64,000 nucleotides of DNA from Lamellibrachia satsuma (Eukaryota; Annelida; Polychaeta; Sabellida; Siboglinidae). The translations under genes and the position numbers were made by a program. The DNA is taken from positions 115,816-179,815 of the forward strand of contig BSQZ01000039.1 of NCBI GenBank assembly GCA_033239005.1, read 5' to 3'. Each line of letters opens with the position of its first letter. The stretch's first letter is position 1. The notes below the pieces were generated by a model. That model was not told the origin of the DNA and did no database searches. It saw only the letters and a list, made by a program, of their open reading frames with translations. This document shows positions 27,552-40,320 of this stretch, piece by piece.

Positions 27552-30238
27552 CTTAAATCTATCTAAGCTAGGTTCTGAGAAGGAAAGAACAAACTCTGCG
27601 TATGATTATAATATATTTGTTACAACTAACCAAACAATGCAAGAAGTATAAAACAATTAATTATGAACATAGTTGTCAGAATATAGTAATATAAACAAAA
27701 ACACTACAAGTATTAAATAATATGATTATGAATTATTATTTTATACCACGCCTGCCGGGGCGCGCTATAACAGAGAGCTATTTTAAAACACTTGGCGAGA
27801 TAAGTACGTAAGCATAGACGAACGAGTGGACTGTGGACTGTGGGCTCCGGTTGCCTTAGCAACGAACGGGGTGCGGCTAGCGCTGTTATGATCGATGTAA
27901 CAACCTGCATAGTTGTAAGAACTGCATGTATAGTTTATGTATGTTTTGGTACACTTGCATTGTATGACTAATCTTAGTTAATTGTGGTGCACTTTAATTT
28001 GCTAACTGTATATACGAGCGTCATAACAGAATGACGTTAGCCCTGTGCTATGTCTGTCATTTTATAAACTATATGAAATTTCTCTACAATTTTCTAAACC
28101 ATGTGTAATTTTTGCTGTACCATTTTTTTATTGAATGTATTAAAGGTGGCCGCAACGGGTATCTGGTCATATGATACCCCTTTATGGTGGTGTATCGAAA
28201 TTAAACCGTTCGCCTTGTATCTTATCAACCAGAAGTATAAAAGCAGTCACCCAAAACAATAAAATGTGACAAGACTGGAATTTACCCAACATATCCTGTT
28301 AAAACTGACACAATTTTCAATTTTCTTACAAAGTTATGGCATGTTTGGTATAAAAAATCAAGCAATTATATGAATATTGTTTGGAAAATAAATTGGTTTG
28401 CAATGCTCTGATATAAATCAATGATAACATAGTGTACTCTTCCAATTTACACTTGACTGTTTGAAATTGAATCGGTACTATCTTTGTTTTTATTATCTAT
28501 CAAAATATTAATTATAACGGATATATCTAGACACATTATGGAACACTCCTGCTTGTCAAGTCATTATTATTTGTTTGACAGCCAAGTCTAAGCAATGCCT
28601 TGATTGTAATGTTAGCTGAAAACCAGTCACATAATTTAATTATAGATCGATTTTGACACTTGATAAATCGTAGATCATGTACACTAAATTTCCTGTAATT
28701 CTTCATAATAATTATTATGATGACAGTGCCCAAGTGAATTATTATTTGCACTTTTAAAGTGCACATTACTTACTACATGAAATCGTTATTTCCATGATAT
28801 ATATTATTTTGTTTATCATAATTTAGTTTATATTTGAAATAGGTTACTGCACAAATTGCAGAAAATGTATGCTAGTATTATGTTACTACTAGTATTATAT
28901 TGTATATACCCTCTGGGTGTATATTATATTATATACCCTCTGGGTGTATGCATTACACTTGTCGCTGTCTTCATTACCACCTTGCTGGCTGTAGGTTCAT
29001 AAGGCAAACACGGTTATGTTATGTTGTCACACTCTTGTATTGAGAATAACCACATCGGTCAGCTGTTCAACATGTCCTAATCCAAGTTATGTGTGGCATC
29101 CCTCATCGTATAGCTACCTTCGTCATTACATTGTATTCCAATCACATATTATTCCCAAAATTCTTTATTTTACGACAGTTGTGATATCATCTTTTTATCT
29201 ATTATTTCAGAATATGCATTTAATATAAATTATTGGAAATTTGTAAGCACTATGCGGAGCTGTAGTGTGTCATCTGCACTACTTCGTTCTTTGATTTCCT
29301 GCGGCATTGAAGTAATGATGTGTTTAACATCACTAACCTACAATATAAATATATATGAAAGGTTTTATCTTAGATATTTTTCCTACTGTACATTTTGAAC
29401 AATCTCAAAAAATCTCGACAACACTATTGTTAAACTATCCTGGGTGTGTGTATGCGTATCGCATATTTTGTGTATTATATTCTAATCCCAAAGTGCTACC
29501 CCTACAGCTGCCTTGGCCTGGTATCGCATTTTGTTTTTGTATATTTCATATACAGACATCCTTGACCTTGGGCTGCACGAATAATATAAATATGACAGGG
29601 TATATCAGCTTCATCCAGTTGATAAAAATTGAATGGTGAAAAAATATTTTTTATAATTTTTGATGATCACGTTTTCTTATAATCAGACAAAACATTAACA
29701 TGGCCACCAAGGTAATTTTGCAATGTGGCTAACCTCTCTAGACACCTGCCTTCCTTCAAACGAAGTTTTATTTTGGTCGGTGAACATATCCTCGTTTCAC
29801 AATATCGCAATCGTTGAACGGGCTTCTCGCCATAAAAAATAAAAAATAAACTAGTTGTCCTCATTGTGTTAAATGTGCAATACATACGCATTAGAGTCCT
29901 CTAAATAGGCCACCCATGTGCCAAGATAAATTGGTCTGACTACAGAGGCTGGCGATATATACAAATGTGTATATCGGACAAAATCACGGGGTTTAAGGGG
30001 TGGCTGTTTCCAACGGGTGCTGCTTGCAACTGGTTCTACTGTATATATGAAATAAACCTTTTAGTTAGGGCTTAATTGGGTGGTATAAGATACAACTACA
30101 CTCACCATTCTGGAAACCTAAATATTAGTTTACCACATGTTGTATTTGTCTTTTTGTATGCTCTTCGTTGATTGCATTATATAGACACATCGTTATCAGA
30201 CAATGAAATATGTTTTGCTAGATTTGGACCACCATTTG
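27552..30238. other. Left-arm unique-looking sequence
   Basis: AT-rich sequence with no recognised gene. It contains two copies of TATACCCTCTGGGTGTAT at about 28905 and 28934, where the right arm has three. Open frames of 65-94 codons occur here but show no domain, signal or splice context. Confidence 0.5.
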
Positions 30239-30570
30239 TAAAAAAAATAATTAAATCCAATTGCTCTCTCTCTTTTCTGAAAGTGGTTTGTTATTCGTCA
30301 TAAAAATATCAGGATATATTGGTGTGTTGAAATATTTGTTAATTACGCAGTTTAATATTTTCCACGTACCCTTAACATTGTTTCTCTGTAGTGCTGTTTT
30401 AATGAGTCTTAATATAGCTGTTAATTTGCTTTTATACGTTTTGTATTTATGCGCAGATTCAGCATATCTAGATATAACAAATGCTTTATACAGCCTCTTT
30501 TTCTTGACGCCAGCATGGTGAACCAAGTTGTCTTGTTAGTGCTACGGTGCTCTAGGATATGATCTCAGGC
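30239..30570 (-). pseudogene. LINE endonuclease-RT linker fragment, left arm
   Basis: The minus frame at 30526-30251 includes KKKRLYKAFVISRYAESAHK, KYKTYKSKLTAILRLIKTAL and NVKGTWKILNCVINKYFNTP, the typical connecting segment before the RT of Jockey-superfamily LINEs. After a stop, a short FTNGGPNLAK-like continuation is visible. No RT core follows. The same fragment is at 32754-33029 on the plus strand. Confidence 0.75.
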
Positions 30571-31329
30571 TAGTGACTGGAATACTTACTGCAGGCCTTT
30601 TTAGACACCTGGGTAACACGACTGTGAACTATCCTGTAATATCTACTGTTAAGCGAGCACTTAATTCAGAGTTAATTGTGAATTTGTCAAAGAGATTAAA
30701 TTATGCTGTAATTTTCTTGACTGGGTGTATGAAAGAAAAAGAACAAAGAATGCGCAACGACTGCAATGACATCAGCAACTATTTTAGCATTCGTGTTTCA
30801 TTGGTAGGCTCGTGAATGGAAACATTGTTGCAAGCTTTTAAAATGTGTATACTTTTCCGCCGGTATAGACACACAAGATTCGACAGTTGACATTGTCTTT
30901 AACTGCGAGACATTTCGCATTCATTTTCTTTAACTGCATGACCTGCTATTTTCTTTTACTGTGACATTTCTGTGTATTTTTTATTTAACTGCGTGACATT
31001 TTACCAGTCTTAGCTAATGCGGTTTGCCACACATGTAACGCTGTTTTTAAGTGTGTAACACATTCACTATGTAGTAACGCGTTTAGCTATTCTTCAAATG
31101 GCATACACAGCGCTGTCACCACAGCATGTACCACCCGTTGGCCTTTTGTCCATTACTGGCCACTACTTCCATCATTTACCTCCGTCTGACTGTCCCTAAG
31201 AGCAACTCCATACATCGCCCCTACATTCACCTGTTGACACATATTTCCATAGAGGCAGATACCTGTGGCAGCCAGCGTATCTGACACATACCTCCATAGA
31301 TACAGAGACCTATGGCAGCTAGAATTTCT
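30571..31329. other. Left-arm sequence between LINE fragment and centre
   Basis: No gene recognised. At 30560-30600, TCTCAGGCTAGTGACTG and CTGCAGGC recur near 44630, which suggests a shared interspersed repeat. Confidence 0.4.
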
Positions 31330-31590
31330 GATACATACCTCGATCCATAGAGTAGTAGTGAGTCGAATGTACCAATTACCTTCTGGTTGCCACACCTCAC
31401 CACCCCCACCATAGAGTAATGAGACGAGTATAGCCATCTGACCACCCCCACACACGCTTGGTGTTGTATTCTCGCTAGTGACACCCCTCTATATATGGAC
31501 AAGCTCCATAGAGTAGTGGTGAGTCGAGTGTAGCCATTACCTTCTGGTTCCCACACGTCACCACCCCACCACATAGAGTAATGATACAGT
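31330..31590 (-). repeat. Two-copy tandem repeat next to the palindrome centre
   Basis: CCATAGAGTAGTAGTGAGTC, then TTACCTTCTGGTTGCCACAC and CATAGAGTAATGAG recur as CCATAGAGTAGTGGTGAGTC, TTACCTTCTGGTTCCCACAC and CATAGAGTAATGAT about 160-165 bp further on. The second copy ends at the GC-rich centre motif. Mirrored at about 31689-31950. Confidence 0.85.
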
Positions 31591-31616
31591 CGCCAGGGGG
31601 CGCAGGGGCGCGCGCG

Positions 31617-31662
31617 GGGTGGTAATACACCTTTTCCGCGTAATACACCTTTTTCCTGTAAT
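31617..31662. other. 46-bp spacer at the palindrome centre
   Basis: Non-palindromic loop between CGCAGGGGCGCGCGCG (ending 31616) and CGCGCGCGCCCCTGCG (starting 31663). It contains two TAATACACCTTTT-like repeats (31623 and 31641). Confidence 0.95.
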
Positions 31663-32714
31663 CGCGCGCGCCCCTGCGCCCCCTGGCGAATGTATCATTA
31701 CTCTATGTGGTGGGGTGGTGACGTGTGGGAACCAGAAGGTAATGGCTACACTCGACTCACCACTACTCTATGGAGCTTGTCCATATATAGAGGGGTGTCA
31801 CTAGCGAGAATACAACACCAAGCGTGTGTGGGGGTGGTCAGATGGCTATACTCGTCTCATTACTCTATGGTGGGGGTGGTGAGGTGTGGCAACCAGAAGG
31901 TAATTGGTACATTCGACTCACTACTACTCTATGGATCGAGGTATGTATCAGAAATTCTAGCTGCCATAGGTCTCTGTATCTATGGAGGTATGTGTCAGAT
32001 ACGCTGGCTGCCACAGGTATCTGCCTCTATGGAAATATGTGTCAACAGGTGAATGTAGGGGCGATGTATGGAGTTGCTCTTAGGGACAGTCAGACGGAGG
32101 TAAATGATGGAAGTAGTGGCCAGTAATGGACAAAAGGCCAACGGGTGGTACATGCTGTGGTGACAGCGCTGTGTATGCCATTTGAAGAATAGCTAAACGC
32201 GTTACTACATAGTGAATGTGTTACACACTTAAAAAACAGCGTTACATGTGTGGCAAACCGCATTAGCTAAGACTGGTAAAATGTCACGCAGTTAAATAAA
32301 AAATACACAGAAATGTCACAGTAAAAGAAAATAGCAGGTCATGCAGTTAAAGAAAATGAATGCGAAATGTCTCGCAGTTAAAGACAATGTCAACTGTCGA
32401 ATCTTGTGTGTCTATACCGGCGGAAAAGTATACACATTTTAAAAGCTTGCAACAATGTTTCCATTCACGAGCCTACCAATGAAACACGAATGCTAAAATA
32501 GTTGCTGATGTCATTGCAGTCGTTGCGCATTCTTTGTTCTTTTTCTTTCATACACCCAGTCAAGAAAATTACAGCATAATTTAATCTCTTTGACAAATTC
32601 ACAATTAACTCTGAATTAAGTGCTCGCTTAACAGTAGATATTACAGGATAGTTCACAGTCGTGTTACCCAGGTGTCTAAAAAGGCCTGCAGTAAGTATTC
32701 CAGTCACTAGCCTG

Positions 32715-33065
32715 AGATCATATCCTAGAGCACCGTAGCACTAACAAGACAACTTGGTTCACCATGCTGGCGTCAAGAAAAAGAGGCTGTATAAAGCATT
32801 TGTTATATCTAGATATGCTGAATCTGCGCATAAATACAAAACGTATAAAAGCAAATTAACAGCTATATTAAGACTCATTAAAACAGCACTACAGAGAAAC
32901 AATGTTAAGGGTACGTGGAAAATATTAAACTGCGTAATTAACAAATATTTCAACACACCAATATATCCTGATATTTTTATGACGAATAACAAACCACTTT
33001 CAGAAAAGAGAGAGAGCAATTGGATTTAATTATTTTTTTTACAAATGGTGGTCCAAATCTAGCAA
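32715..33065 (+). pseudogene. LINE endonuclease-RT linker fragment, right arm
   Basis: Mirror copy of 30239-30570. The 91-codon frame at 32754-33029 is identical in translation to its left-arm partner. Confidence 0.75.
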
Positions 33066-35869
33066 AACATATTTCATTGTCTGATAACGATGTGTCTATA
33101 TAATGCAATCAACGAAGAGCATACAAAAAGACAAATACAACATGTGGTAAACTAATATTTAGGTTTCCAGAATGGTGAGTGTAGTTGTATCTTATACCAC
33201 CCAATTAAGCCCTAACTAAAAGGTTTATTTCATATATACAGTAGAACCAGTTGCAAGCAGCACCCGTTGGAAACAGCCACCCCTTAAACCCCGTGATTTT
33301 GTCCGATATACACATTTGTATATATCGCCAGCCTCTGTAGTCAGACCAATTTATCTTGGCACATGGGTGGCCTATTTAGAGGACTCTAATGCGTATGTAT
33401 TGCACATTTAACACAATGAGGACAACTAGTTTATTTTTTTTTTTATGGCGAGAAGCCCGTTCAACGATTGCGATATTGTGAAACGAGGATATGTTCACTG
33501 ACCAAAATAAAACTTCGTTTGAAGGAAGGCAGGTGTCTAGAGAGGTTAGCCACATTGCAAAATTACCTTGGTGGCCATGTTAATGTTTTGTCTGATTATA
33601 AGAAAACGTGATCATCAAAAATTATAAAAATATTTTTTCACCATTCAATTTTTATCAACTGGATGAAGCTGATATACCCTGTCATATTTATATTATTCGT
33701 GCAGCCCAAGGTCAAGGATGTCTGTATATGAAATATACAAAAACAAAATGCGATACCAGGCCAAGGCAGCTGTAGGGGTAGCACTTTGGGATTAGAATAT
33801 AATACACAAAATATGCGATACGCATACACACACCCAGGATAGTTTAACAATAGTGTTGTCGAGATTTTTTGAGATTGTTCAAAATGTACAGTAGGAAAAA
33901 TATCTAAGATAAAACCTTTCATATATATTTATATTGTAGGTTAGTGATGTTAAACACATCATTACTTCAATGCCGCAGGAAATCTAAGAACGAAGTAGTG
34001 CAGATGACACACTACAGCTCCGCATAGTGCTTACAAATTTCCAATAATTTATATTAAATGCATATTCTGAAATAATAGATAAAAAGATGATATCACAACT
34101 GTCGTAAAATAAAGAATTTTGGGAATAATATGTGATTGGAATACAATGTAATGACGAAGGTAGCTATACGATGAGGGATGCCACACATAACTTGGATTAG
34201 GACATGTTGAACAGCTGACCGATGTGGTTATTCTCAATACAAGAGTGTGACAACATAACATAACCGTGTTTGCCTTATGAACCTAAAGCCAGCAAGGTGG
34301 TAATGAAGACAGCGACAAGTGTAATGCATACACCCAGAGGGTATATAATATAATATACACCCAGAGGGTATATAATATAATATACACCCAGAGGGTATAC
34401 AATATAATACTAGTAGTAACACATACTGCATACATTTTCTTGTGCAGTAACCTATTTCAAATATAAACTAAATTATGATAAACAAAATAATATATATCAT
34501 GGAAATAACGATTTCATGTAGTAAGTAATGTGCACTTTAAAAGTGCAAATAATAATTCACTTGGGCACTGTCATCATAATAATTATTATGAAGAATTACA
34601 GGAAATTTAGTGTACATGATCTACTATTTATCAAGTGTCAAAATCGATATATAATTAAATTATGTGACTGGTTTTCAGCTAACATTACAATCAAGGCATT
34701 GCTTAGACTTGGCTGTCAAACAAATAATAATGACTTGACAAGCAGGAGTGTTCCATAATGTGTCTAGATATATCCGTTATAATTAATATTTTGATAGATA
34801 ATAAAAACAAAGATAGTACCGATTCAATTTCAAACAGTCAAGTGTAAATTGGAAGAGTACACTATGTTATCATTGATTTATATCAGAGCATTGCAAACCA
34901 ATTTATTTTCCAAACAATATTCATATAATTGCTTGATTTTTTATACCAAACATGCCATAACTTTGTAAGAAAATTGAAAATTGTGTCAGTTTTAACAGGA
35001 TATGTTGGGTAAATTCCAGTCTTGTCACATTTTATTGTTTTGGGTGACTGCTTTTATACTTCTGGTTGATAAGATACAAGGCGAACGGTTTAATTTCGAT
35101 ACACCACCATAAAGGGGTATCATATGACCAGATACCCGTTGCGGCCACCTTTAATACATTCAATAAAAAAATGGTACAGCAAAAATTACACATGGTTTAG
35201 AAAATTGTAGAGAAATTTCATATAGTTTATAAAATGACAGACATAGCACAGGGCTAACGTCATTCTGTTATGACGCTCGTATATACAGTTAGCAAATTAA
35301 AGTGCACCACAATTAACTAAGATTAGTCATACAATGCAAGTGTACCAAAACATACATAAACTATACATGCAGTTCTTACAACTATGCAGTTGTTACATCG
35401 ATCATAACAGCGCTAGCCGCACCCCGTTCGTTGCTAAGGCAACCGGAGTCCACAGTCCACAGTCCACTCGTTCGTCTATGCTTACGTACTTATCTCGCCA
35501 AGTGTTTTAAAATAGCTCTCTGTTATAGCGCGCCCCGGCAGGCGTGGTATAAAATAATAATTCATAATCATATTATTTAATACTTGTAGTGTTTTTGTTT
35601 ATATTACTATATTCTGACAACTATGTTCATAATTAATTGTTTTATACTTCTTGCATTGTTTGGTTAGTTGTAACAAATATATTATAATCATACGCAGAGT
35701 TTGTTCTTTCCTTCTCAGAACCTAGCTTAGATAGATTTAAGTGCAAATGACCGGCTTATCGTTAAACTTGTTCAGACTTGCATACGTCCAGTGTGCGAAC
35801 CAACGCTTTAACTACAATGTTAATATCACTACAGAAAACCGTGTTATCTATCACGCGCATTTCCCGAGT

Positions 35870-36415
35870 ACCTTAGCATACAGGTGAATGTGGTAAATAC
35901 TTAGTTTCAATGCGTTAACATGCAACTAAATGCGATAATTACTTAGTTAAAAAGCGTTACCATACAGCTAAATGGGGGTAATTACTTAGCTTACAAGCGT
36001 TAACATATAGCTAAATATGATCATTCCTTACAGTTAAATGCGGTAATTACTTAGCTAAAATCATTAACATGTAGCTGTAATTGGTACTTACTTAGCTTAA
36101 AAGCGTTAACGTGCAACTAAAAGTACGTAACGTACAACTAAAAACTTTGCGAAAAAGTTAACATTGAGCTAAATGTGGTACATACGTAGCTAAATAGCGT
36201 TAACATACAATTAAAAGTGAAACTTAATATGCTAAAAGCGTTAACACACAGCCAAGCGTGGCAATTACGTAGCTAAAATGTGGCAACATACAAATAAAAG
36301 TTATATTTACTTAGCTTAAAAGTGTTAACATGCAGATAAATGTGGTAAACACTTAGCTTAAAAGCATTACATACGTAACTAAGTGTGACAAAATACATAT
36401 AAAAGCGGTATTTCT
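35870..36415 (-). repeat. 41-bp satellite, right arm
   Basis: Inverted partner of 26885-27420, with the same flanking direct repeats (about 35740-35870 and 36640-36750). Confidence 0.88.
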
Positions 36416-36864
36416 AAGACAAATCTGTACTCTCTCTCATTACTCGTGCTACGTATGTTTCATACGATAACCAATGCCCTAAATATGTTAGATGTACGCA
36501 TACAGGTCAACTCGTCGATGCATACCCGCTGTCTTTATTAGCCAGGCAGGACGTCACGTGGTCTACTCCACTTAGAGACACGACAAAAAGAATAATAATG
36601 AAATCCGAATTTCATCTTAGCGGGCATAGAATAAATTACTGCACAGTATTGTGCAAATGAGGGGCTTATCTTTCAACTTGTTCAGACATCCAGTGGGCGA
36701 ACCAACGCTTTAACTACAGCGCTAATATGATTACTTTTAAAACGCGCATTTCCCGAGTACCAAAATCCACTAGTCAACTGTTAGTATCGCCGTAATGCGT
36801 CCTTTCGGGAACGCGACAGAGCGGTGTCATATTACGGAATACGCGGTGAGTACTTCTGCTCGTA

Positions 36865-37305
36865 TGTATTCTAGCCGTGTACTGTGGTTACTGTGATTAT
36901 GTATTCTAGCTGTGTACAGTGGGTACAGTGAATATGTATTATAGCTGTGTACTATGGGTGCAGTGACTATGTATTCTAGATGTGTACTGTGGGTCCAGTG
37001 ACTATGTTTTCTAGCTGTGTACTGTGGGTACAGTGGCTATGAATTTACTGTGATTATGTGTTCCAGCCGTGTAATGTGGTTACATTGATTATGTTTTCTA
37101 GCCGTGTACTGTGGTTACTGTGATTATGTATTCTAGATGTGTACAGTGGGTACAGTGACTATGTGTTCTAACCGTGTACGTTTTGTACAGTGAATATGTA
37201 TTCTAGCTGTGTACTGTGGGTACAGTTACTATGTATTCTAGCTGTGTTCTGTGGGTACATTGACTATGTACTTTAGCTGTGTACTCAGGATACAGTGACT
37301 ATGTA
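36865..37305 (-). repeat. 35-bp satellite inside the right arm
   Basis: Inverted partner of 25985-26430 (GTGTACTGTGGGTACAGTGA units). Confidence 0.95.
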
Positions 37306-37369
37306 CTATTGAAACTAAAGTCCCGTTCTTTTTATAGCTAGGTGAACGAACAAACACACTTCACTACAT

Positions 37370-38060
37370 ATGTGTGCTGGGTAAATTGTAGGAATTATGG
37401 GTAAATTGTAGGAATTATGAGTAAATTGTAGGAGTTATGGGTAAACTGTAGGAGTTATGGGTAAAGTGTAAGAGCGCACTATTTAACAATATTGACATAT
37501 AACGAAAATATGCGTATGGCAAGAGACTTTAGAGTCCTCTGTCTAACGTTTGTGGACGATATTGTGTCATTATTTTCAAATATTTAATAAAATGTCCTTG
37601 TATTCTTATTCAATTGGAGAATTATGGGTAAATTGTAGGAATTATGGGTAAACTGTAGGAGGTATGGGTAAAGTGTAAGAGCGCACTATTTAACAATATT
37701 GACATATAATGAAAATATGCGTATGGCAAAAGACTTTAGAGTCCTCTGTCTAACTTTAGTGGACGATATTTTGTCATTATTTTCCAAAAAAAAAATAAAA
37801 AAATTTTATAAAATGTCCTTGTACTCTTATTCAATAGGAGAATTATGGGTAAATTGTAGGAATTATGGGTAAACTGTAGGAGTTATGGATAAAGTGTAAG
37901 AGCGCATTATTTTTAAATATTTACATATAAAGAAAATATAGTACGATATCGTGTTTTGTTAGTTTCTCGTCTCCTCGTTAGGTCCTTTGATCTCAGTTAT
38001 TAATGACCCTGTTAATGATAATAGCAAGAGACTTCAGAGTCCTCTGTCTAACGTTTGTGT
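37370..38060 (-). repeat. About 210-bp tandem repeat, right arm
   Basis: Inverted partner of 25235-25920, three copies. Confidence 0.9.
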
Positions 38061-38500
38061 ACAATATTGCGTAGCTTTTCTATTGCTTCGTTGTAACGGC
38101 TTACCAATGGGGACGCTCTAGGGTTATGGATAGGGTTACGGACCAGGGGGCGCTCGGGCTACCCAGAAGGTTGTGAGGCTGCGCGCACAGTTAAAATTAA
38201 AATATAAAAAAAATAAATAAAAAAAAAAAAAATAATAATAATAAAAAAAAAATAATAATAATTTTTTTTTTTTTTTTAATAAAATAAAATTAAATTAAAA
38301 TTTAATTCAGTCGCCAGGGGGCGCTCTAGACGTTTAGGGTTATCTCCAGTCGCTAGGTGGCGCTTAGGTTACCCAGAAGGCACTGCGCTCTTGGATGTGT
38401 GCTCAGGGGGGCTCTGATTGGCTGCGCGCGCAACCGGAAGTCGTTCAGACACATGGACACCGGAATTGCTTTGCCAGATGTCTATATCTACTACTCACGA

Positions 38501-39599
38501 AGAATTACACTTTGTTGATGTGCAATGTTATGTAACAATTGGATCGAATAGCGTGAACTAATTTTCCCCAACATTCTATGTTCGCCGACAGATATGTACC
38601 CAGAACGACAGGTTGTTGAAGCGTTGCAGCTTCACGGCGTCTTGATTCCTATTAGCCACTCATACACAACAATGGCTTCTGTGTCTGGAGTCCAATTAGC
38701 CAACAATTGAGGCGTACTTTCTAATAACACTCAACTATTCATTATAAACCGCAGCTTCACAGCGTCTTGATCGCTATAATAGCTATACAAATATAACAAT
38801 GGCGTCTGTGTGTAGAGTCTTGTAATGGAGCGTTTGTTGCGTCTCAGCCCACGCTAATGGATAATTGGATGCAAAAATAGAATCAATCATTATTATTGAG
38901 TATTTTCTCACACACCTGTGATTTTTAAGGGTAATTCCAACAACTAAGCAGGACATTCGATTACATAAACTATGATAACAATTACATGGTCTGCTTGTGT
39001 TCATATTCCTTAGTCAAAGCGGGCATTACTGATGCATTTTGTTTCCTACGGGCCTGCAAACATACACGAAACACAATGTCATTGCTAACGTTACATTAGC
39101 GTAGCTGTTTTGTTTAACCTCTTACATGAGGATGGTTGCTACCAATATCAAGTGCAGAAGTGGCTGTTAACTTGCACTTAACTTGACTTTTTTAAGATGA
39201 TGTTTTATTGCTGTCTTGTGAAAGCCCGCATATGCTATTTCTCTTGAGACTTAAATCTGTTTTAAATTATGGTCTTATCAATTTACACCATTCAGCCCAA
39301 GACGACGGAACGACGTAATCACTCAAGTATATTATGTAATCCCAGTAATGTTTACTTTAACACTATTTTTCTCCTAATATACACACACTTTGCTGCATGT
39401 GTGTATTGCTGTGGGTCCCATGTACAAGTTAAGCTTCAACTTGGATACAGACAGAGGGGTGTCGTACAACTTCGACAGCGTTCACTGAACTTATCTTCAA
39501 GGAATTGACAATTATAAACAACATTCATGGCGTTACATCAAGCTTTAGAGATACAGTGTACAACCCAAGACACGACATCAACATTATTTTGAACGATAC
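38501..39599. other. Spacer right of the palindrome
   Basis: No gene recognised. AGCTTCACGGCGTCTTGAT (38629) and AGCTTCACAGCGTCTTGAT (38753) start two copies, about 125 bp apart, of a segment that also includes CAACAATGGCTTCTGTGTC and its variant. The rest is unique-looking. Confidence 0.5.
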
Positions 39600-40320
39600 T
39601 GATCCCAGAACTCTTCGAACTCCGCGTCTATATTTTCTTAACTGCCATTTCAACAGGCACAATTAACTGCTGTAAATAATTTGATTTTCATTCAAAGCAA
39701 CAAACTCCAGAAGGCAAGTGGACAATGAAGCCATTGGCTTGTCGAAATCTCCAAACTCCTTATTGCTGCCAAACAGATTCACATCACCAGATCTCGGGAA
39801 ATCGTGATTGAATCCACGAACCTTTTATTTTTGTCTCAGTGAATATATATATATATATATTGTTTTTCATTAGGTAAAATATATAACTATTATAACACCA
39901 AATTATATACACTTATACTAACATAGATATTTCACTGACATAACATATAGATTGTGCATACCTGTATTTCAAGCCAAACTCCATGGTGCTGCAAAACACA
40001 TTCACATCACCAGATCTCAGGTAATCGTTGATGAATCCACGGCCCTTTTATTTTTGTCTCAGTGAATATTCACAGATCCGACATCATTTGGGGTCTATGT
40101 TAACATTGATATGGACGTTTTATCCTTAAACACTATACAATTTACAGGGGCAGAGGGGGTCTCACTTAGTCGTAGTCATGTCATGCTACTTACGAACCGG
40201 AGGGGGGACACATGGGTCGTTCTACTTATATAAGGGTTAATATTAGTCGGTTGCTAATACGTCAGTCTTTACATTGAAACAAGTTCCGATGTAGGCCTGT
40301 ACGGGGGGGGGGGGACTAGG
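39600..40320 (+). repeat. Right flank duplication bracketing the palindrome
   Basis: Same orientation and order as 23886-24412. It has an insertion of about 150 bp beginning with (TA)n at 39843, after which CAGATCTCAGGTAATCG and CCTTTTATTTTTGTCTCAGT repeat. It ends near a run of 14 G at 40302. Confidence 0.85.

Larger units (their letters stand above)
24795..31616 (+). repeat. Left arm of a giant palindrome
   Basis: Reverse complement of 31663-38500. Near the centre, position p pairs with 63279 minus p. At the outer edge the sum is about 63298, because the right arm has a few extra bases. Spot checks over the whole arm show single-base differences at well under 1 in 50 and a few small indels. 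The arm contains several smaller repeats listed separately and one LINE fragment. Reading frames in it occur twice in the window, once per strand, and none is convincing as a host gene. Confidence 0.95.
31663..38500 (-). repeat. Right arm of the giant palindrome
   Basis: Inverted copy of 24795-31616. Differences seen: A for C opposite 31588; T/A change near 29300/33984; CACTGACC for CACCGACC near 33498; three instead of two TACACCCAGAGGGTATA units at about 34330-34400; variable poly(A)/poly(T) lengths. It ends where CTACTACTCACGAAG departs from the left arm near 38500. Confidence 0.95.

Noticed and set aside
31153..32126. 100- and 115-codon frames on both sides of the palindrome centre
   Set aside because: They are mirror copies within tandem-repeated sequence, overlap each other in different frames, and have no domain or splice signal.
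24795..38500. Palindrome as a Polinton/Maverick or other long-TIR DNA transposon
   Set aside because: No polymerase, integrase, capsid or transposase frame is present, the spacer is only 46 bp, and the arm ends lack a recognisable TIR and target duplication.
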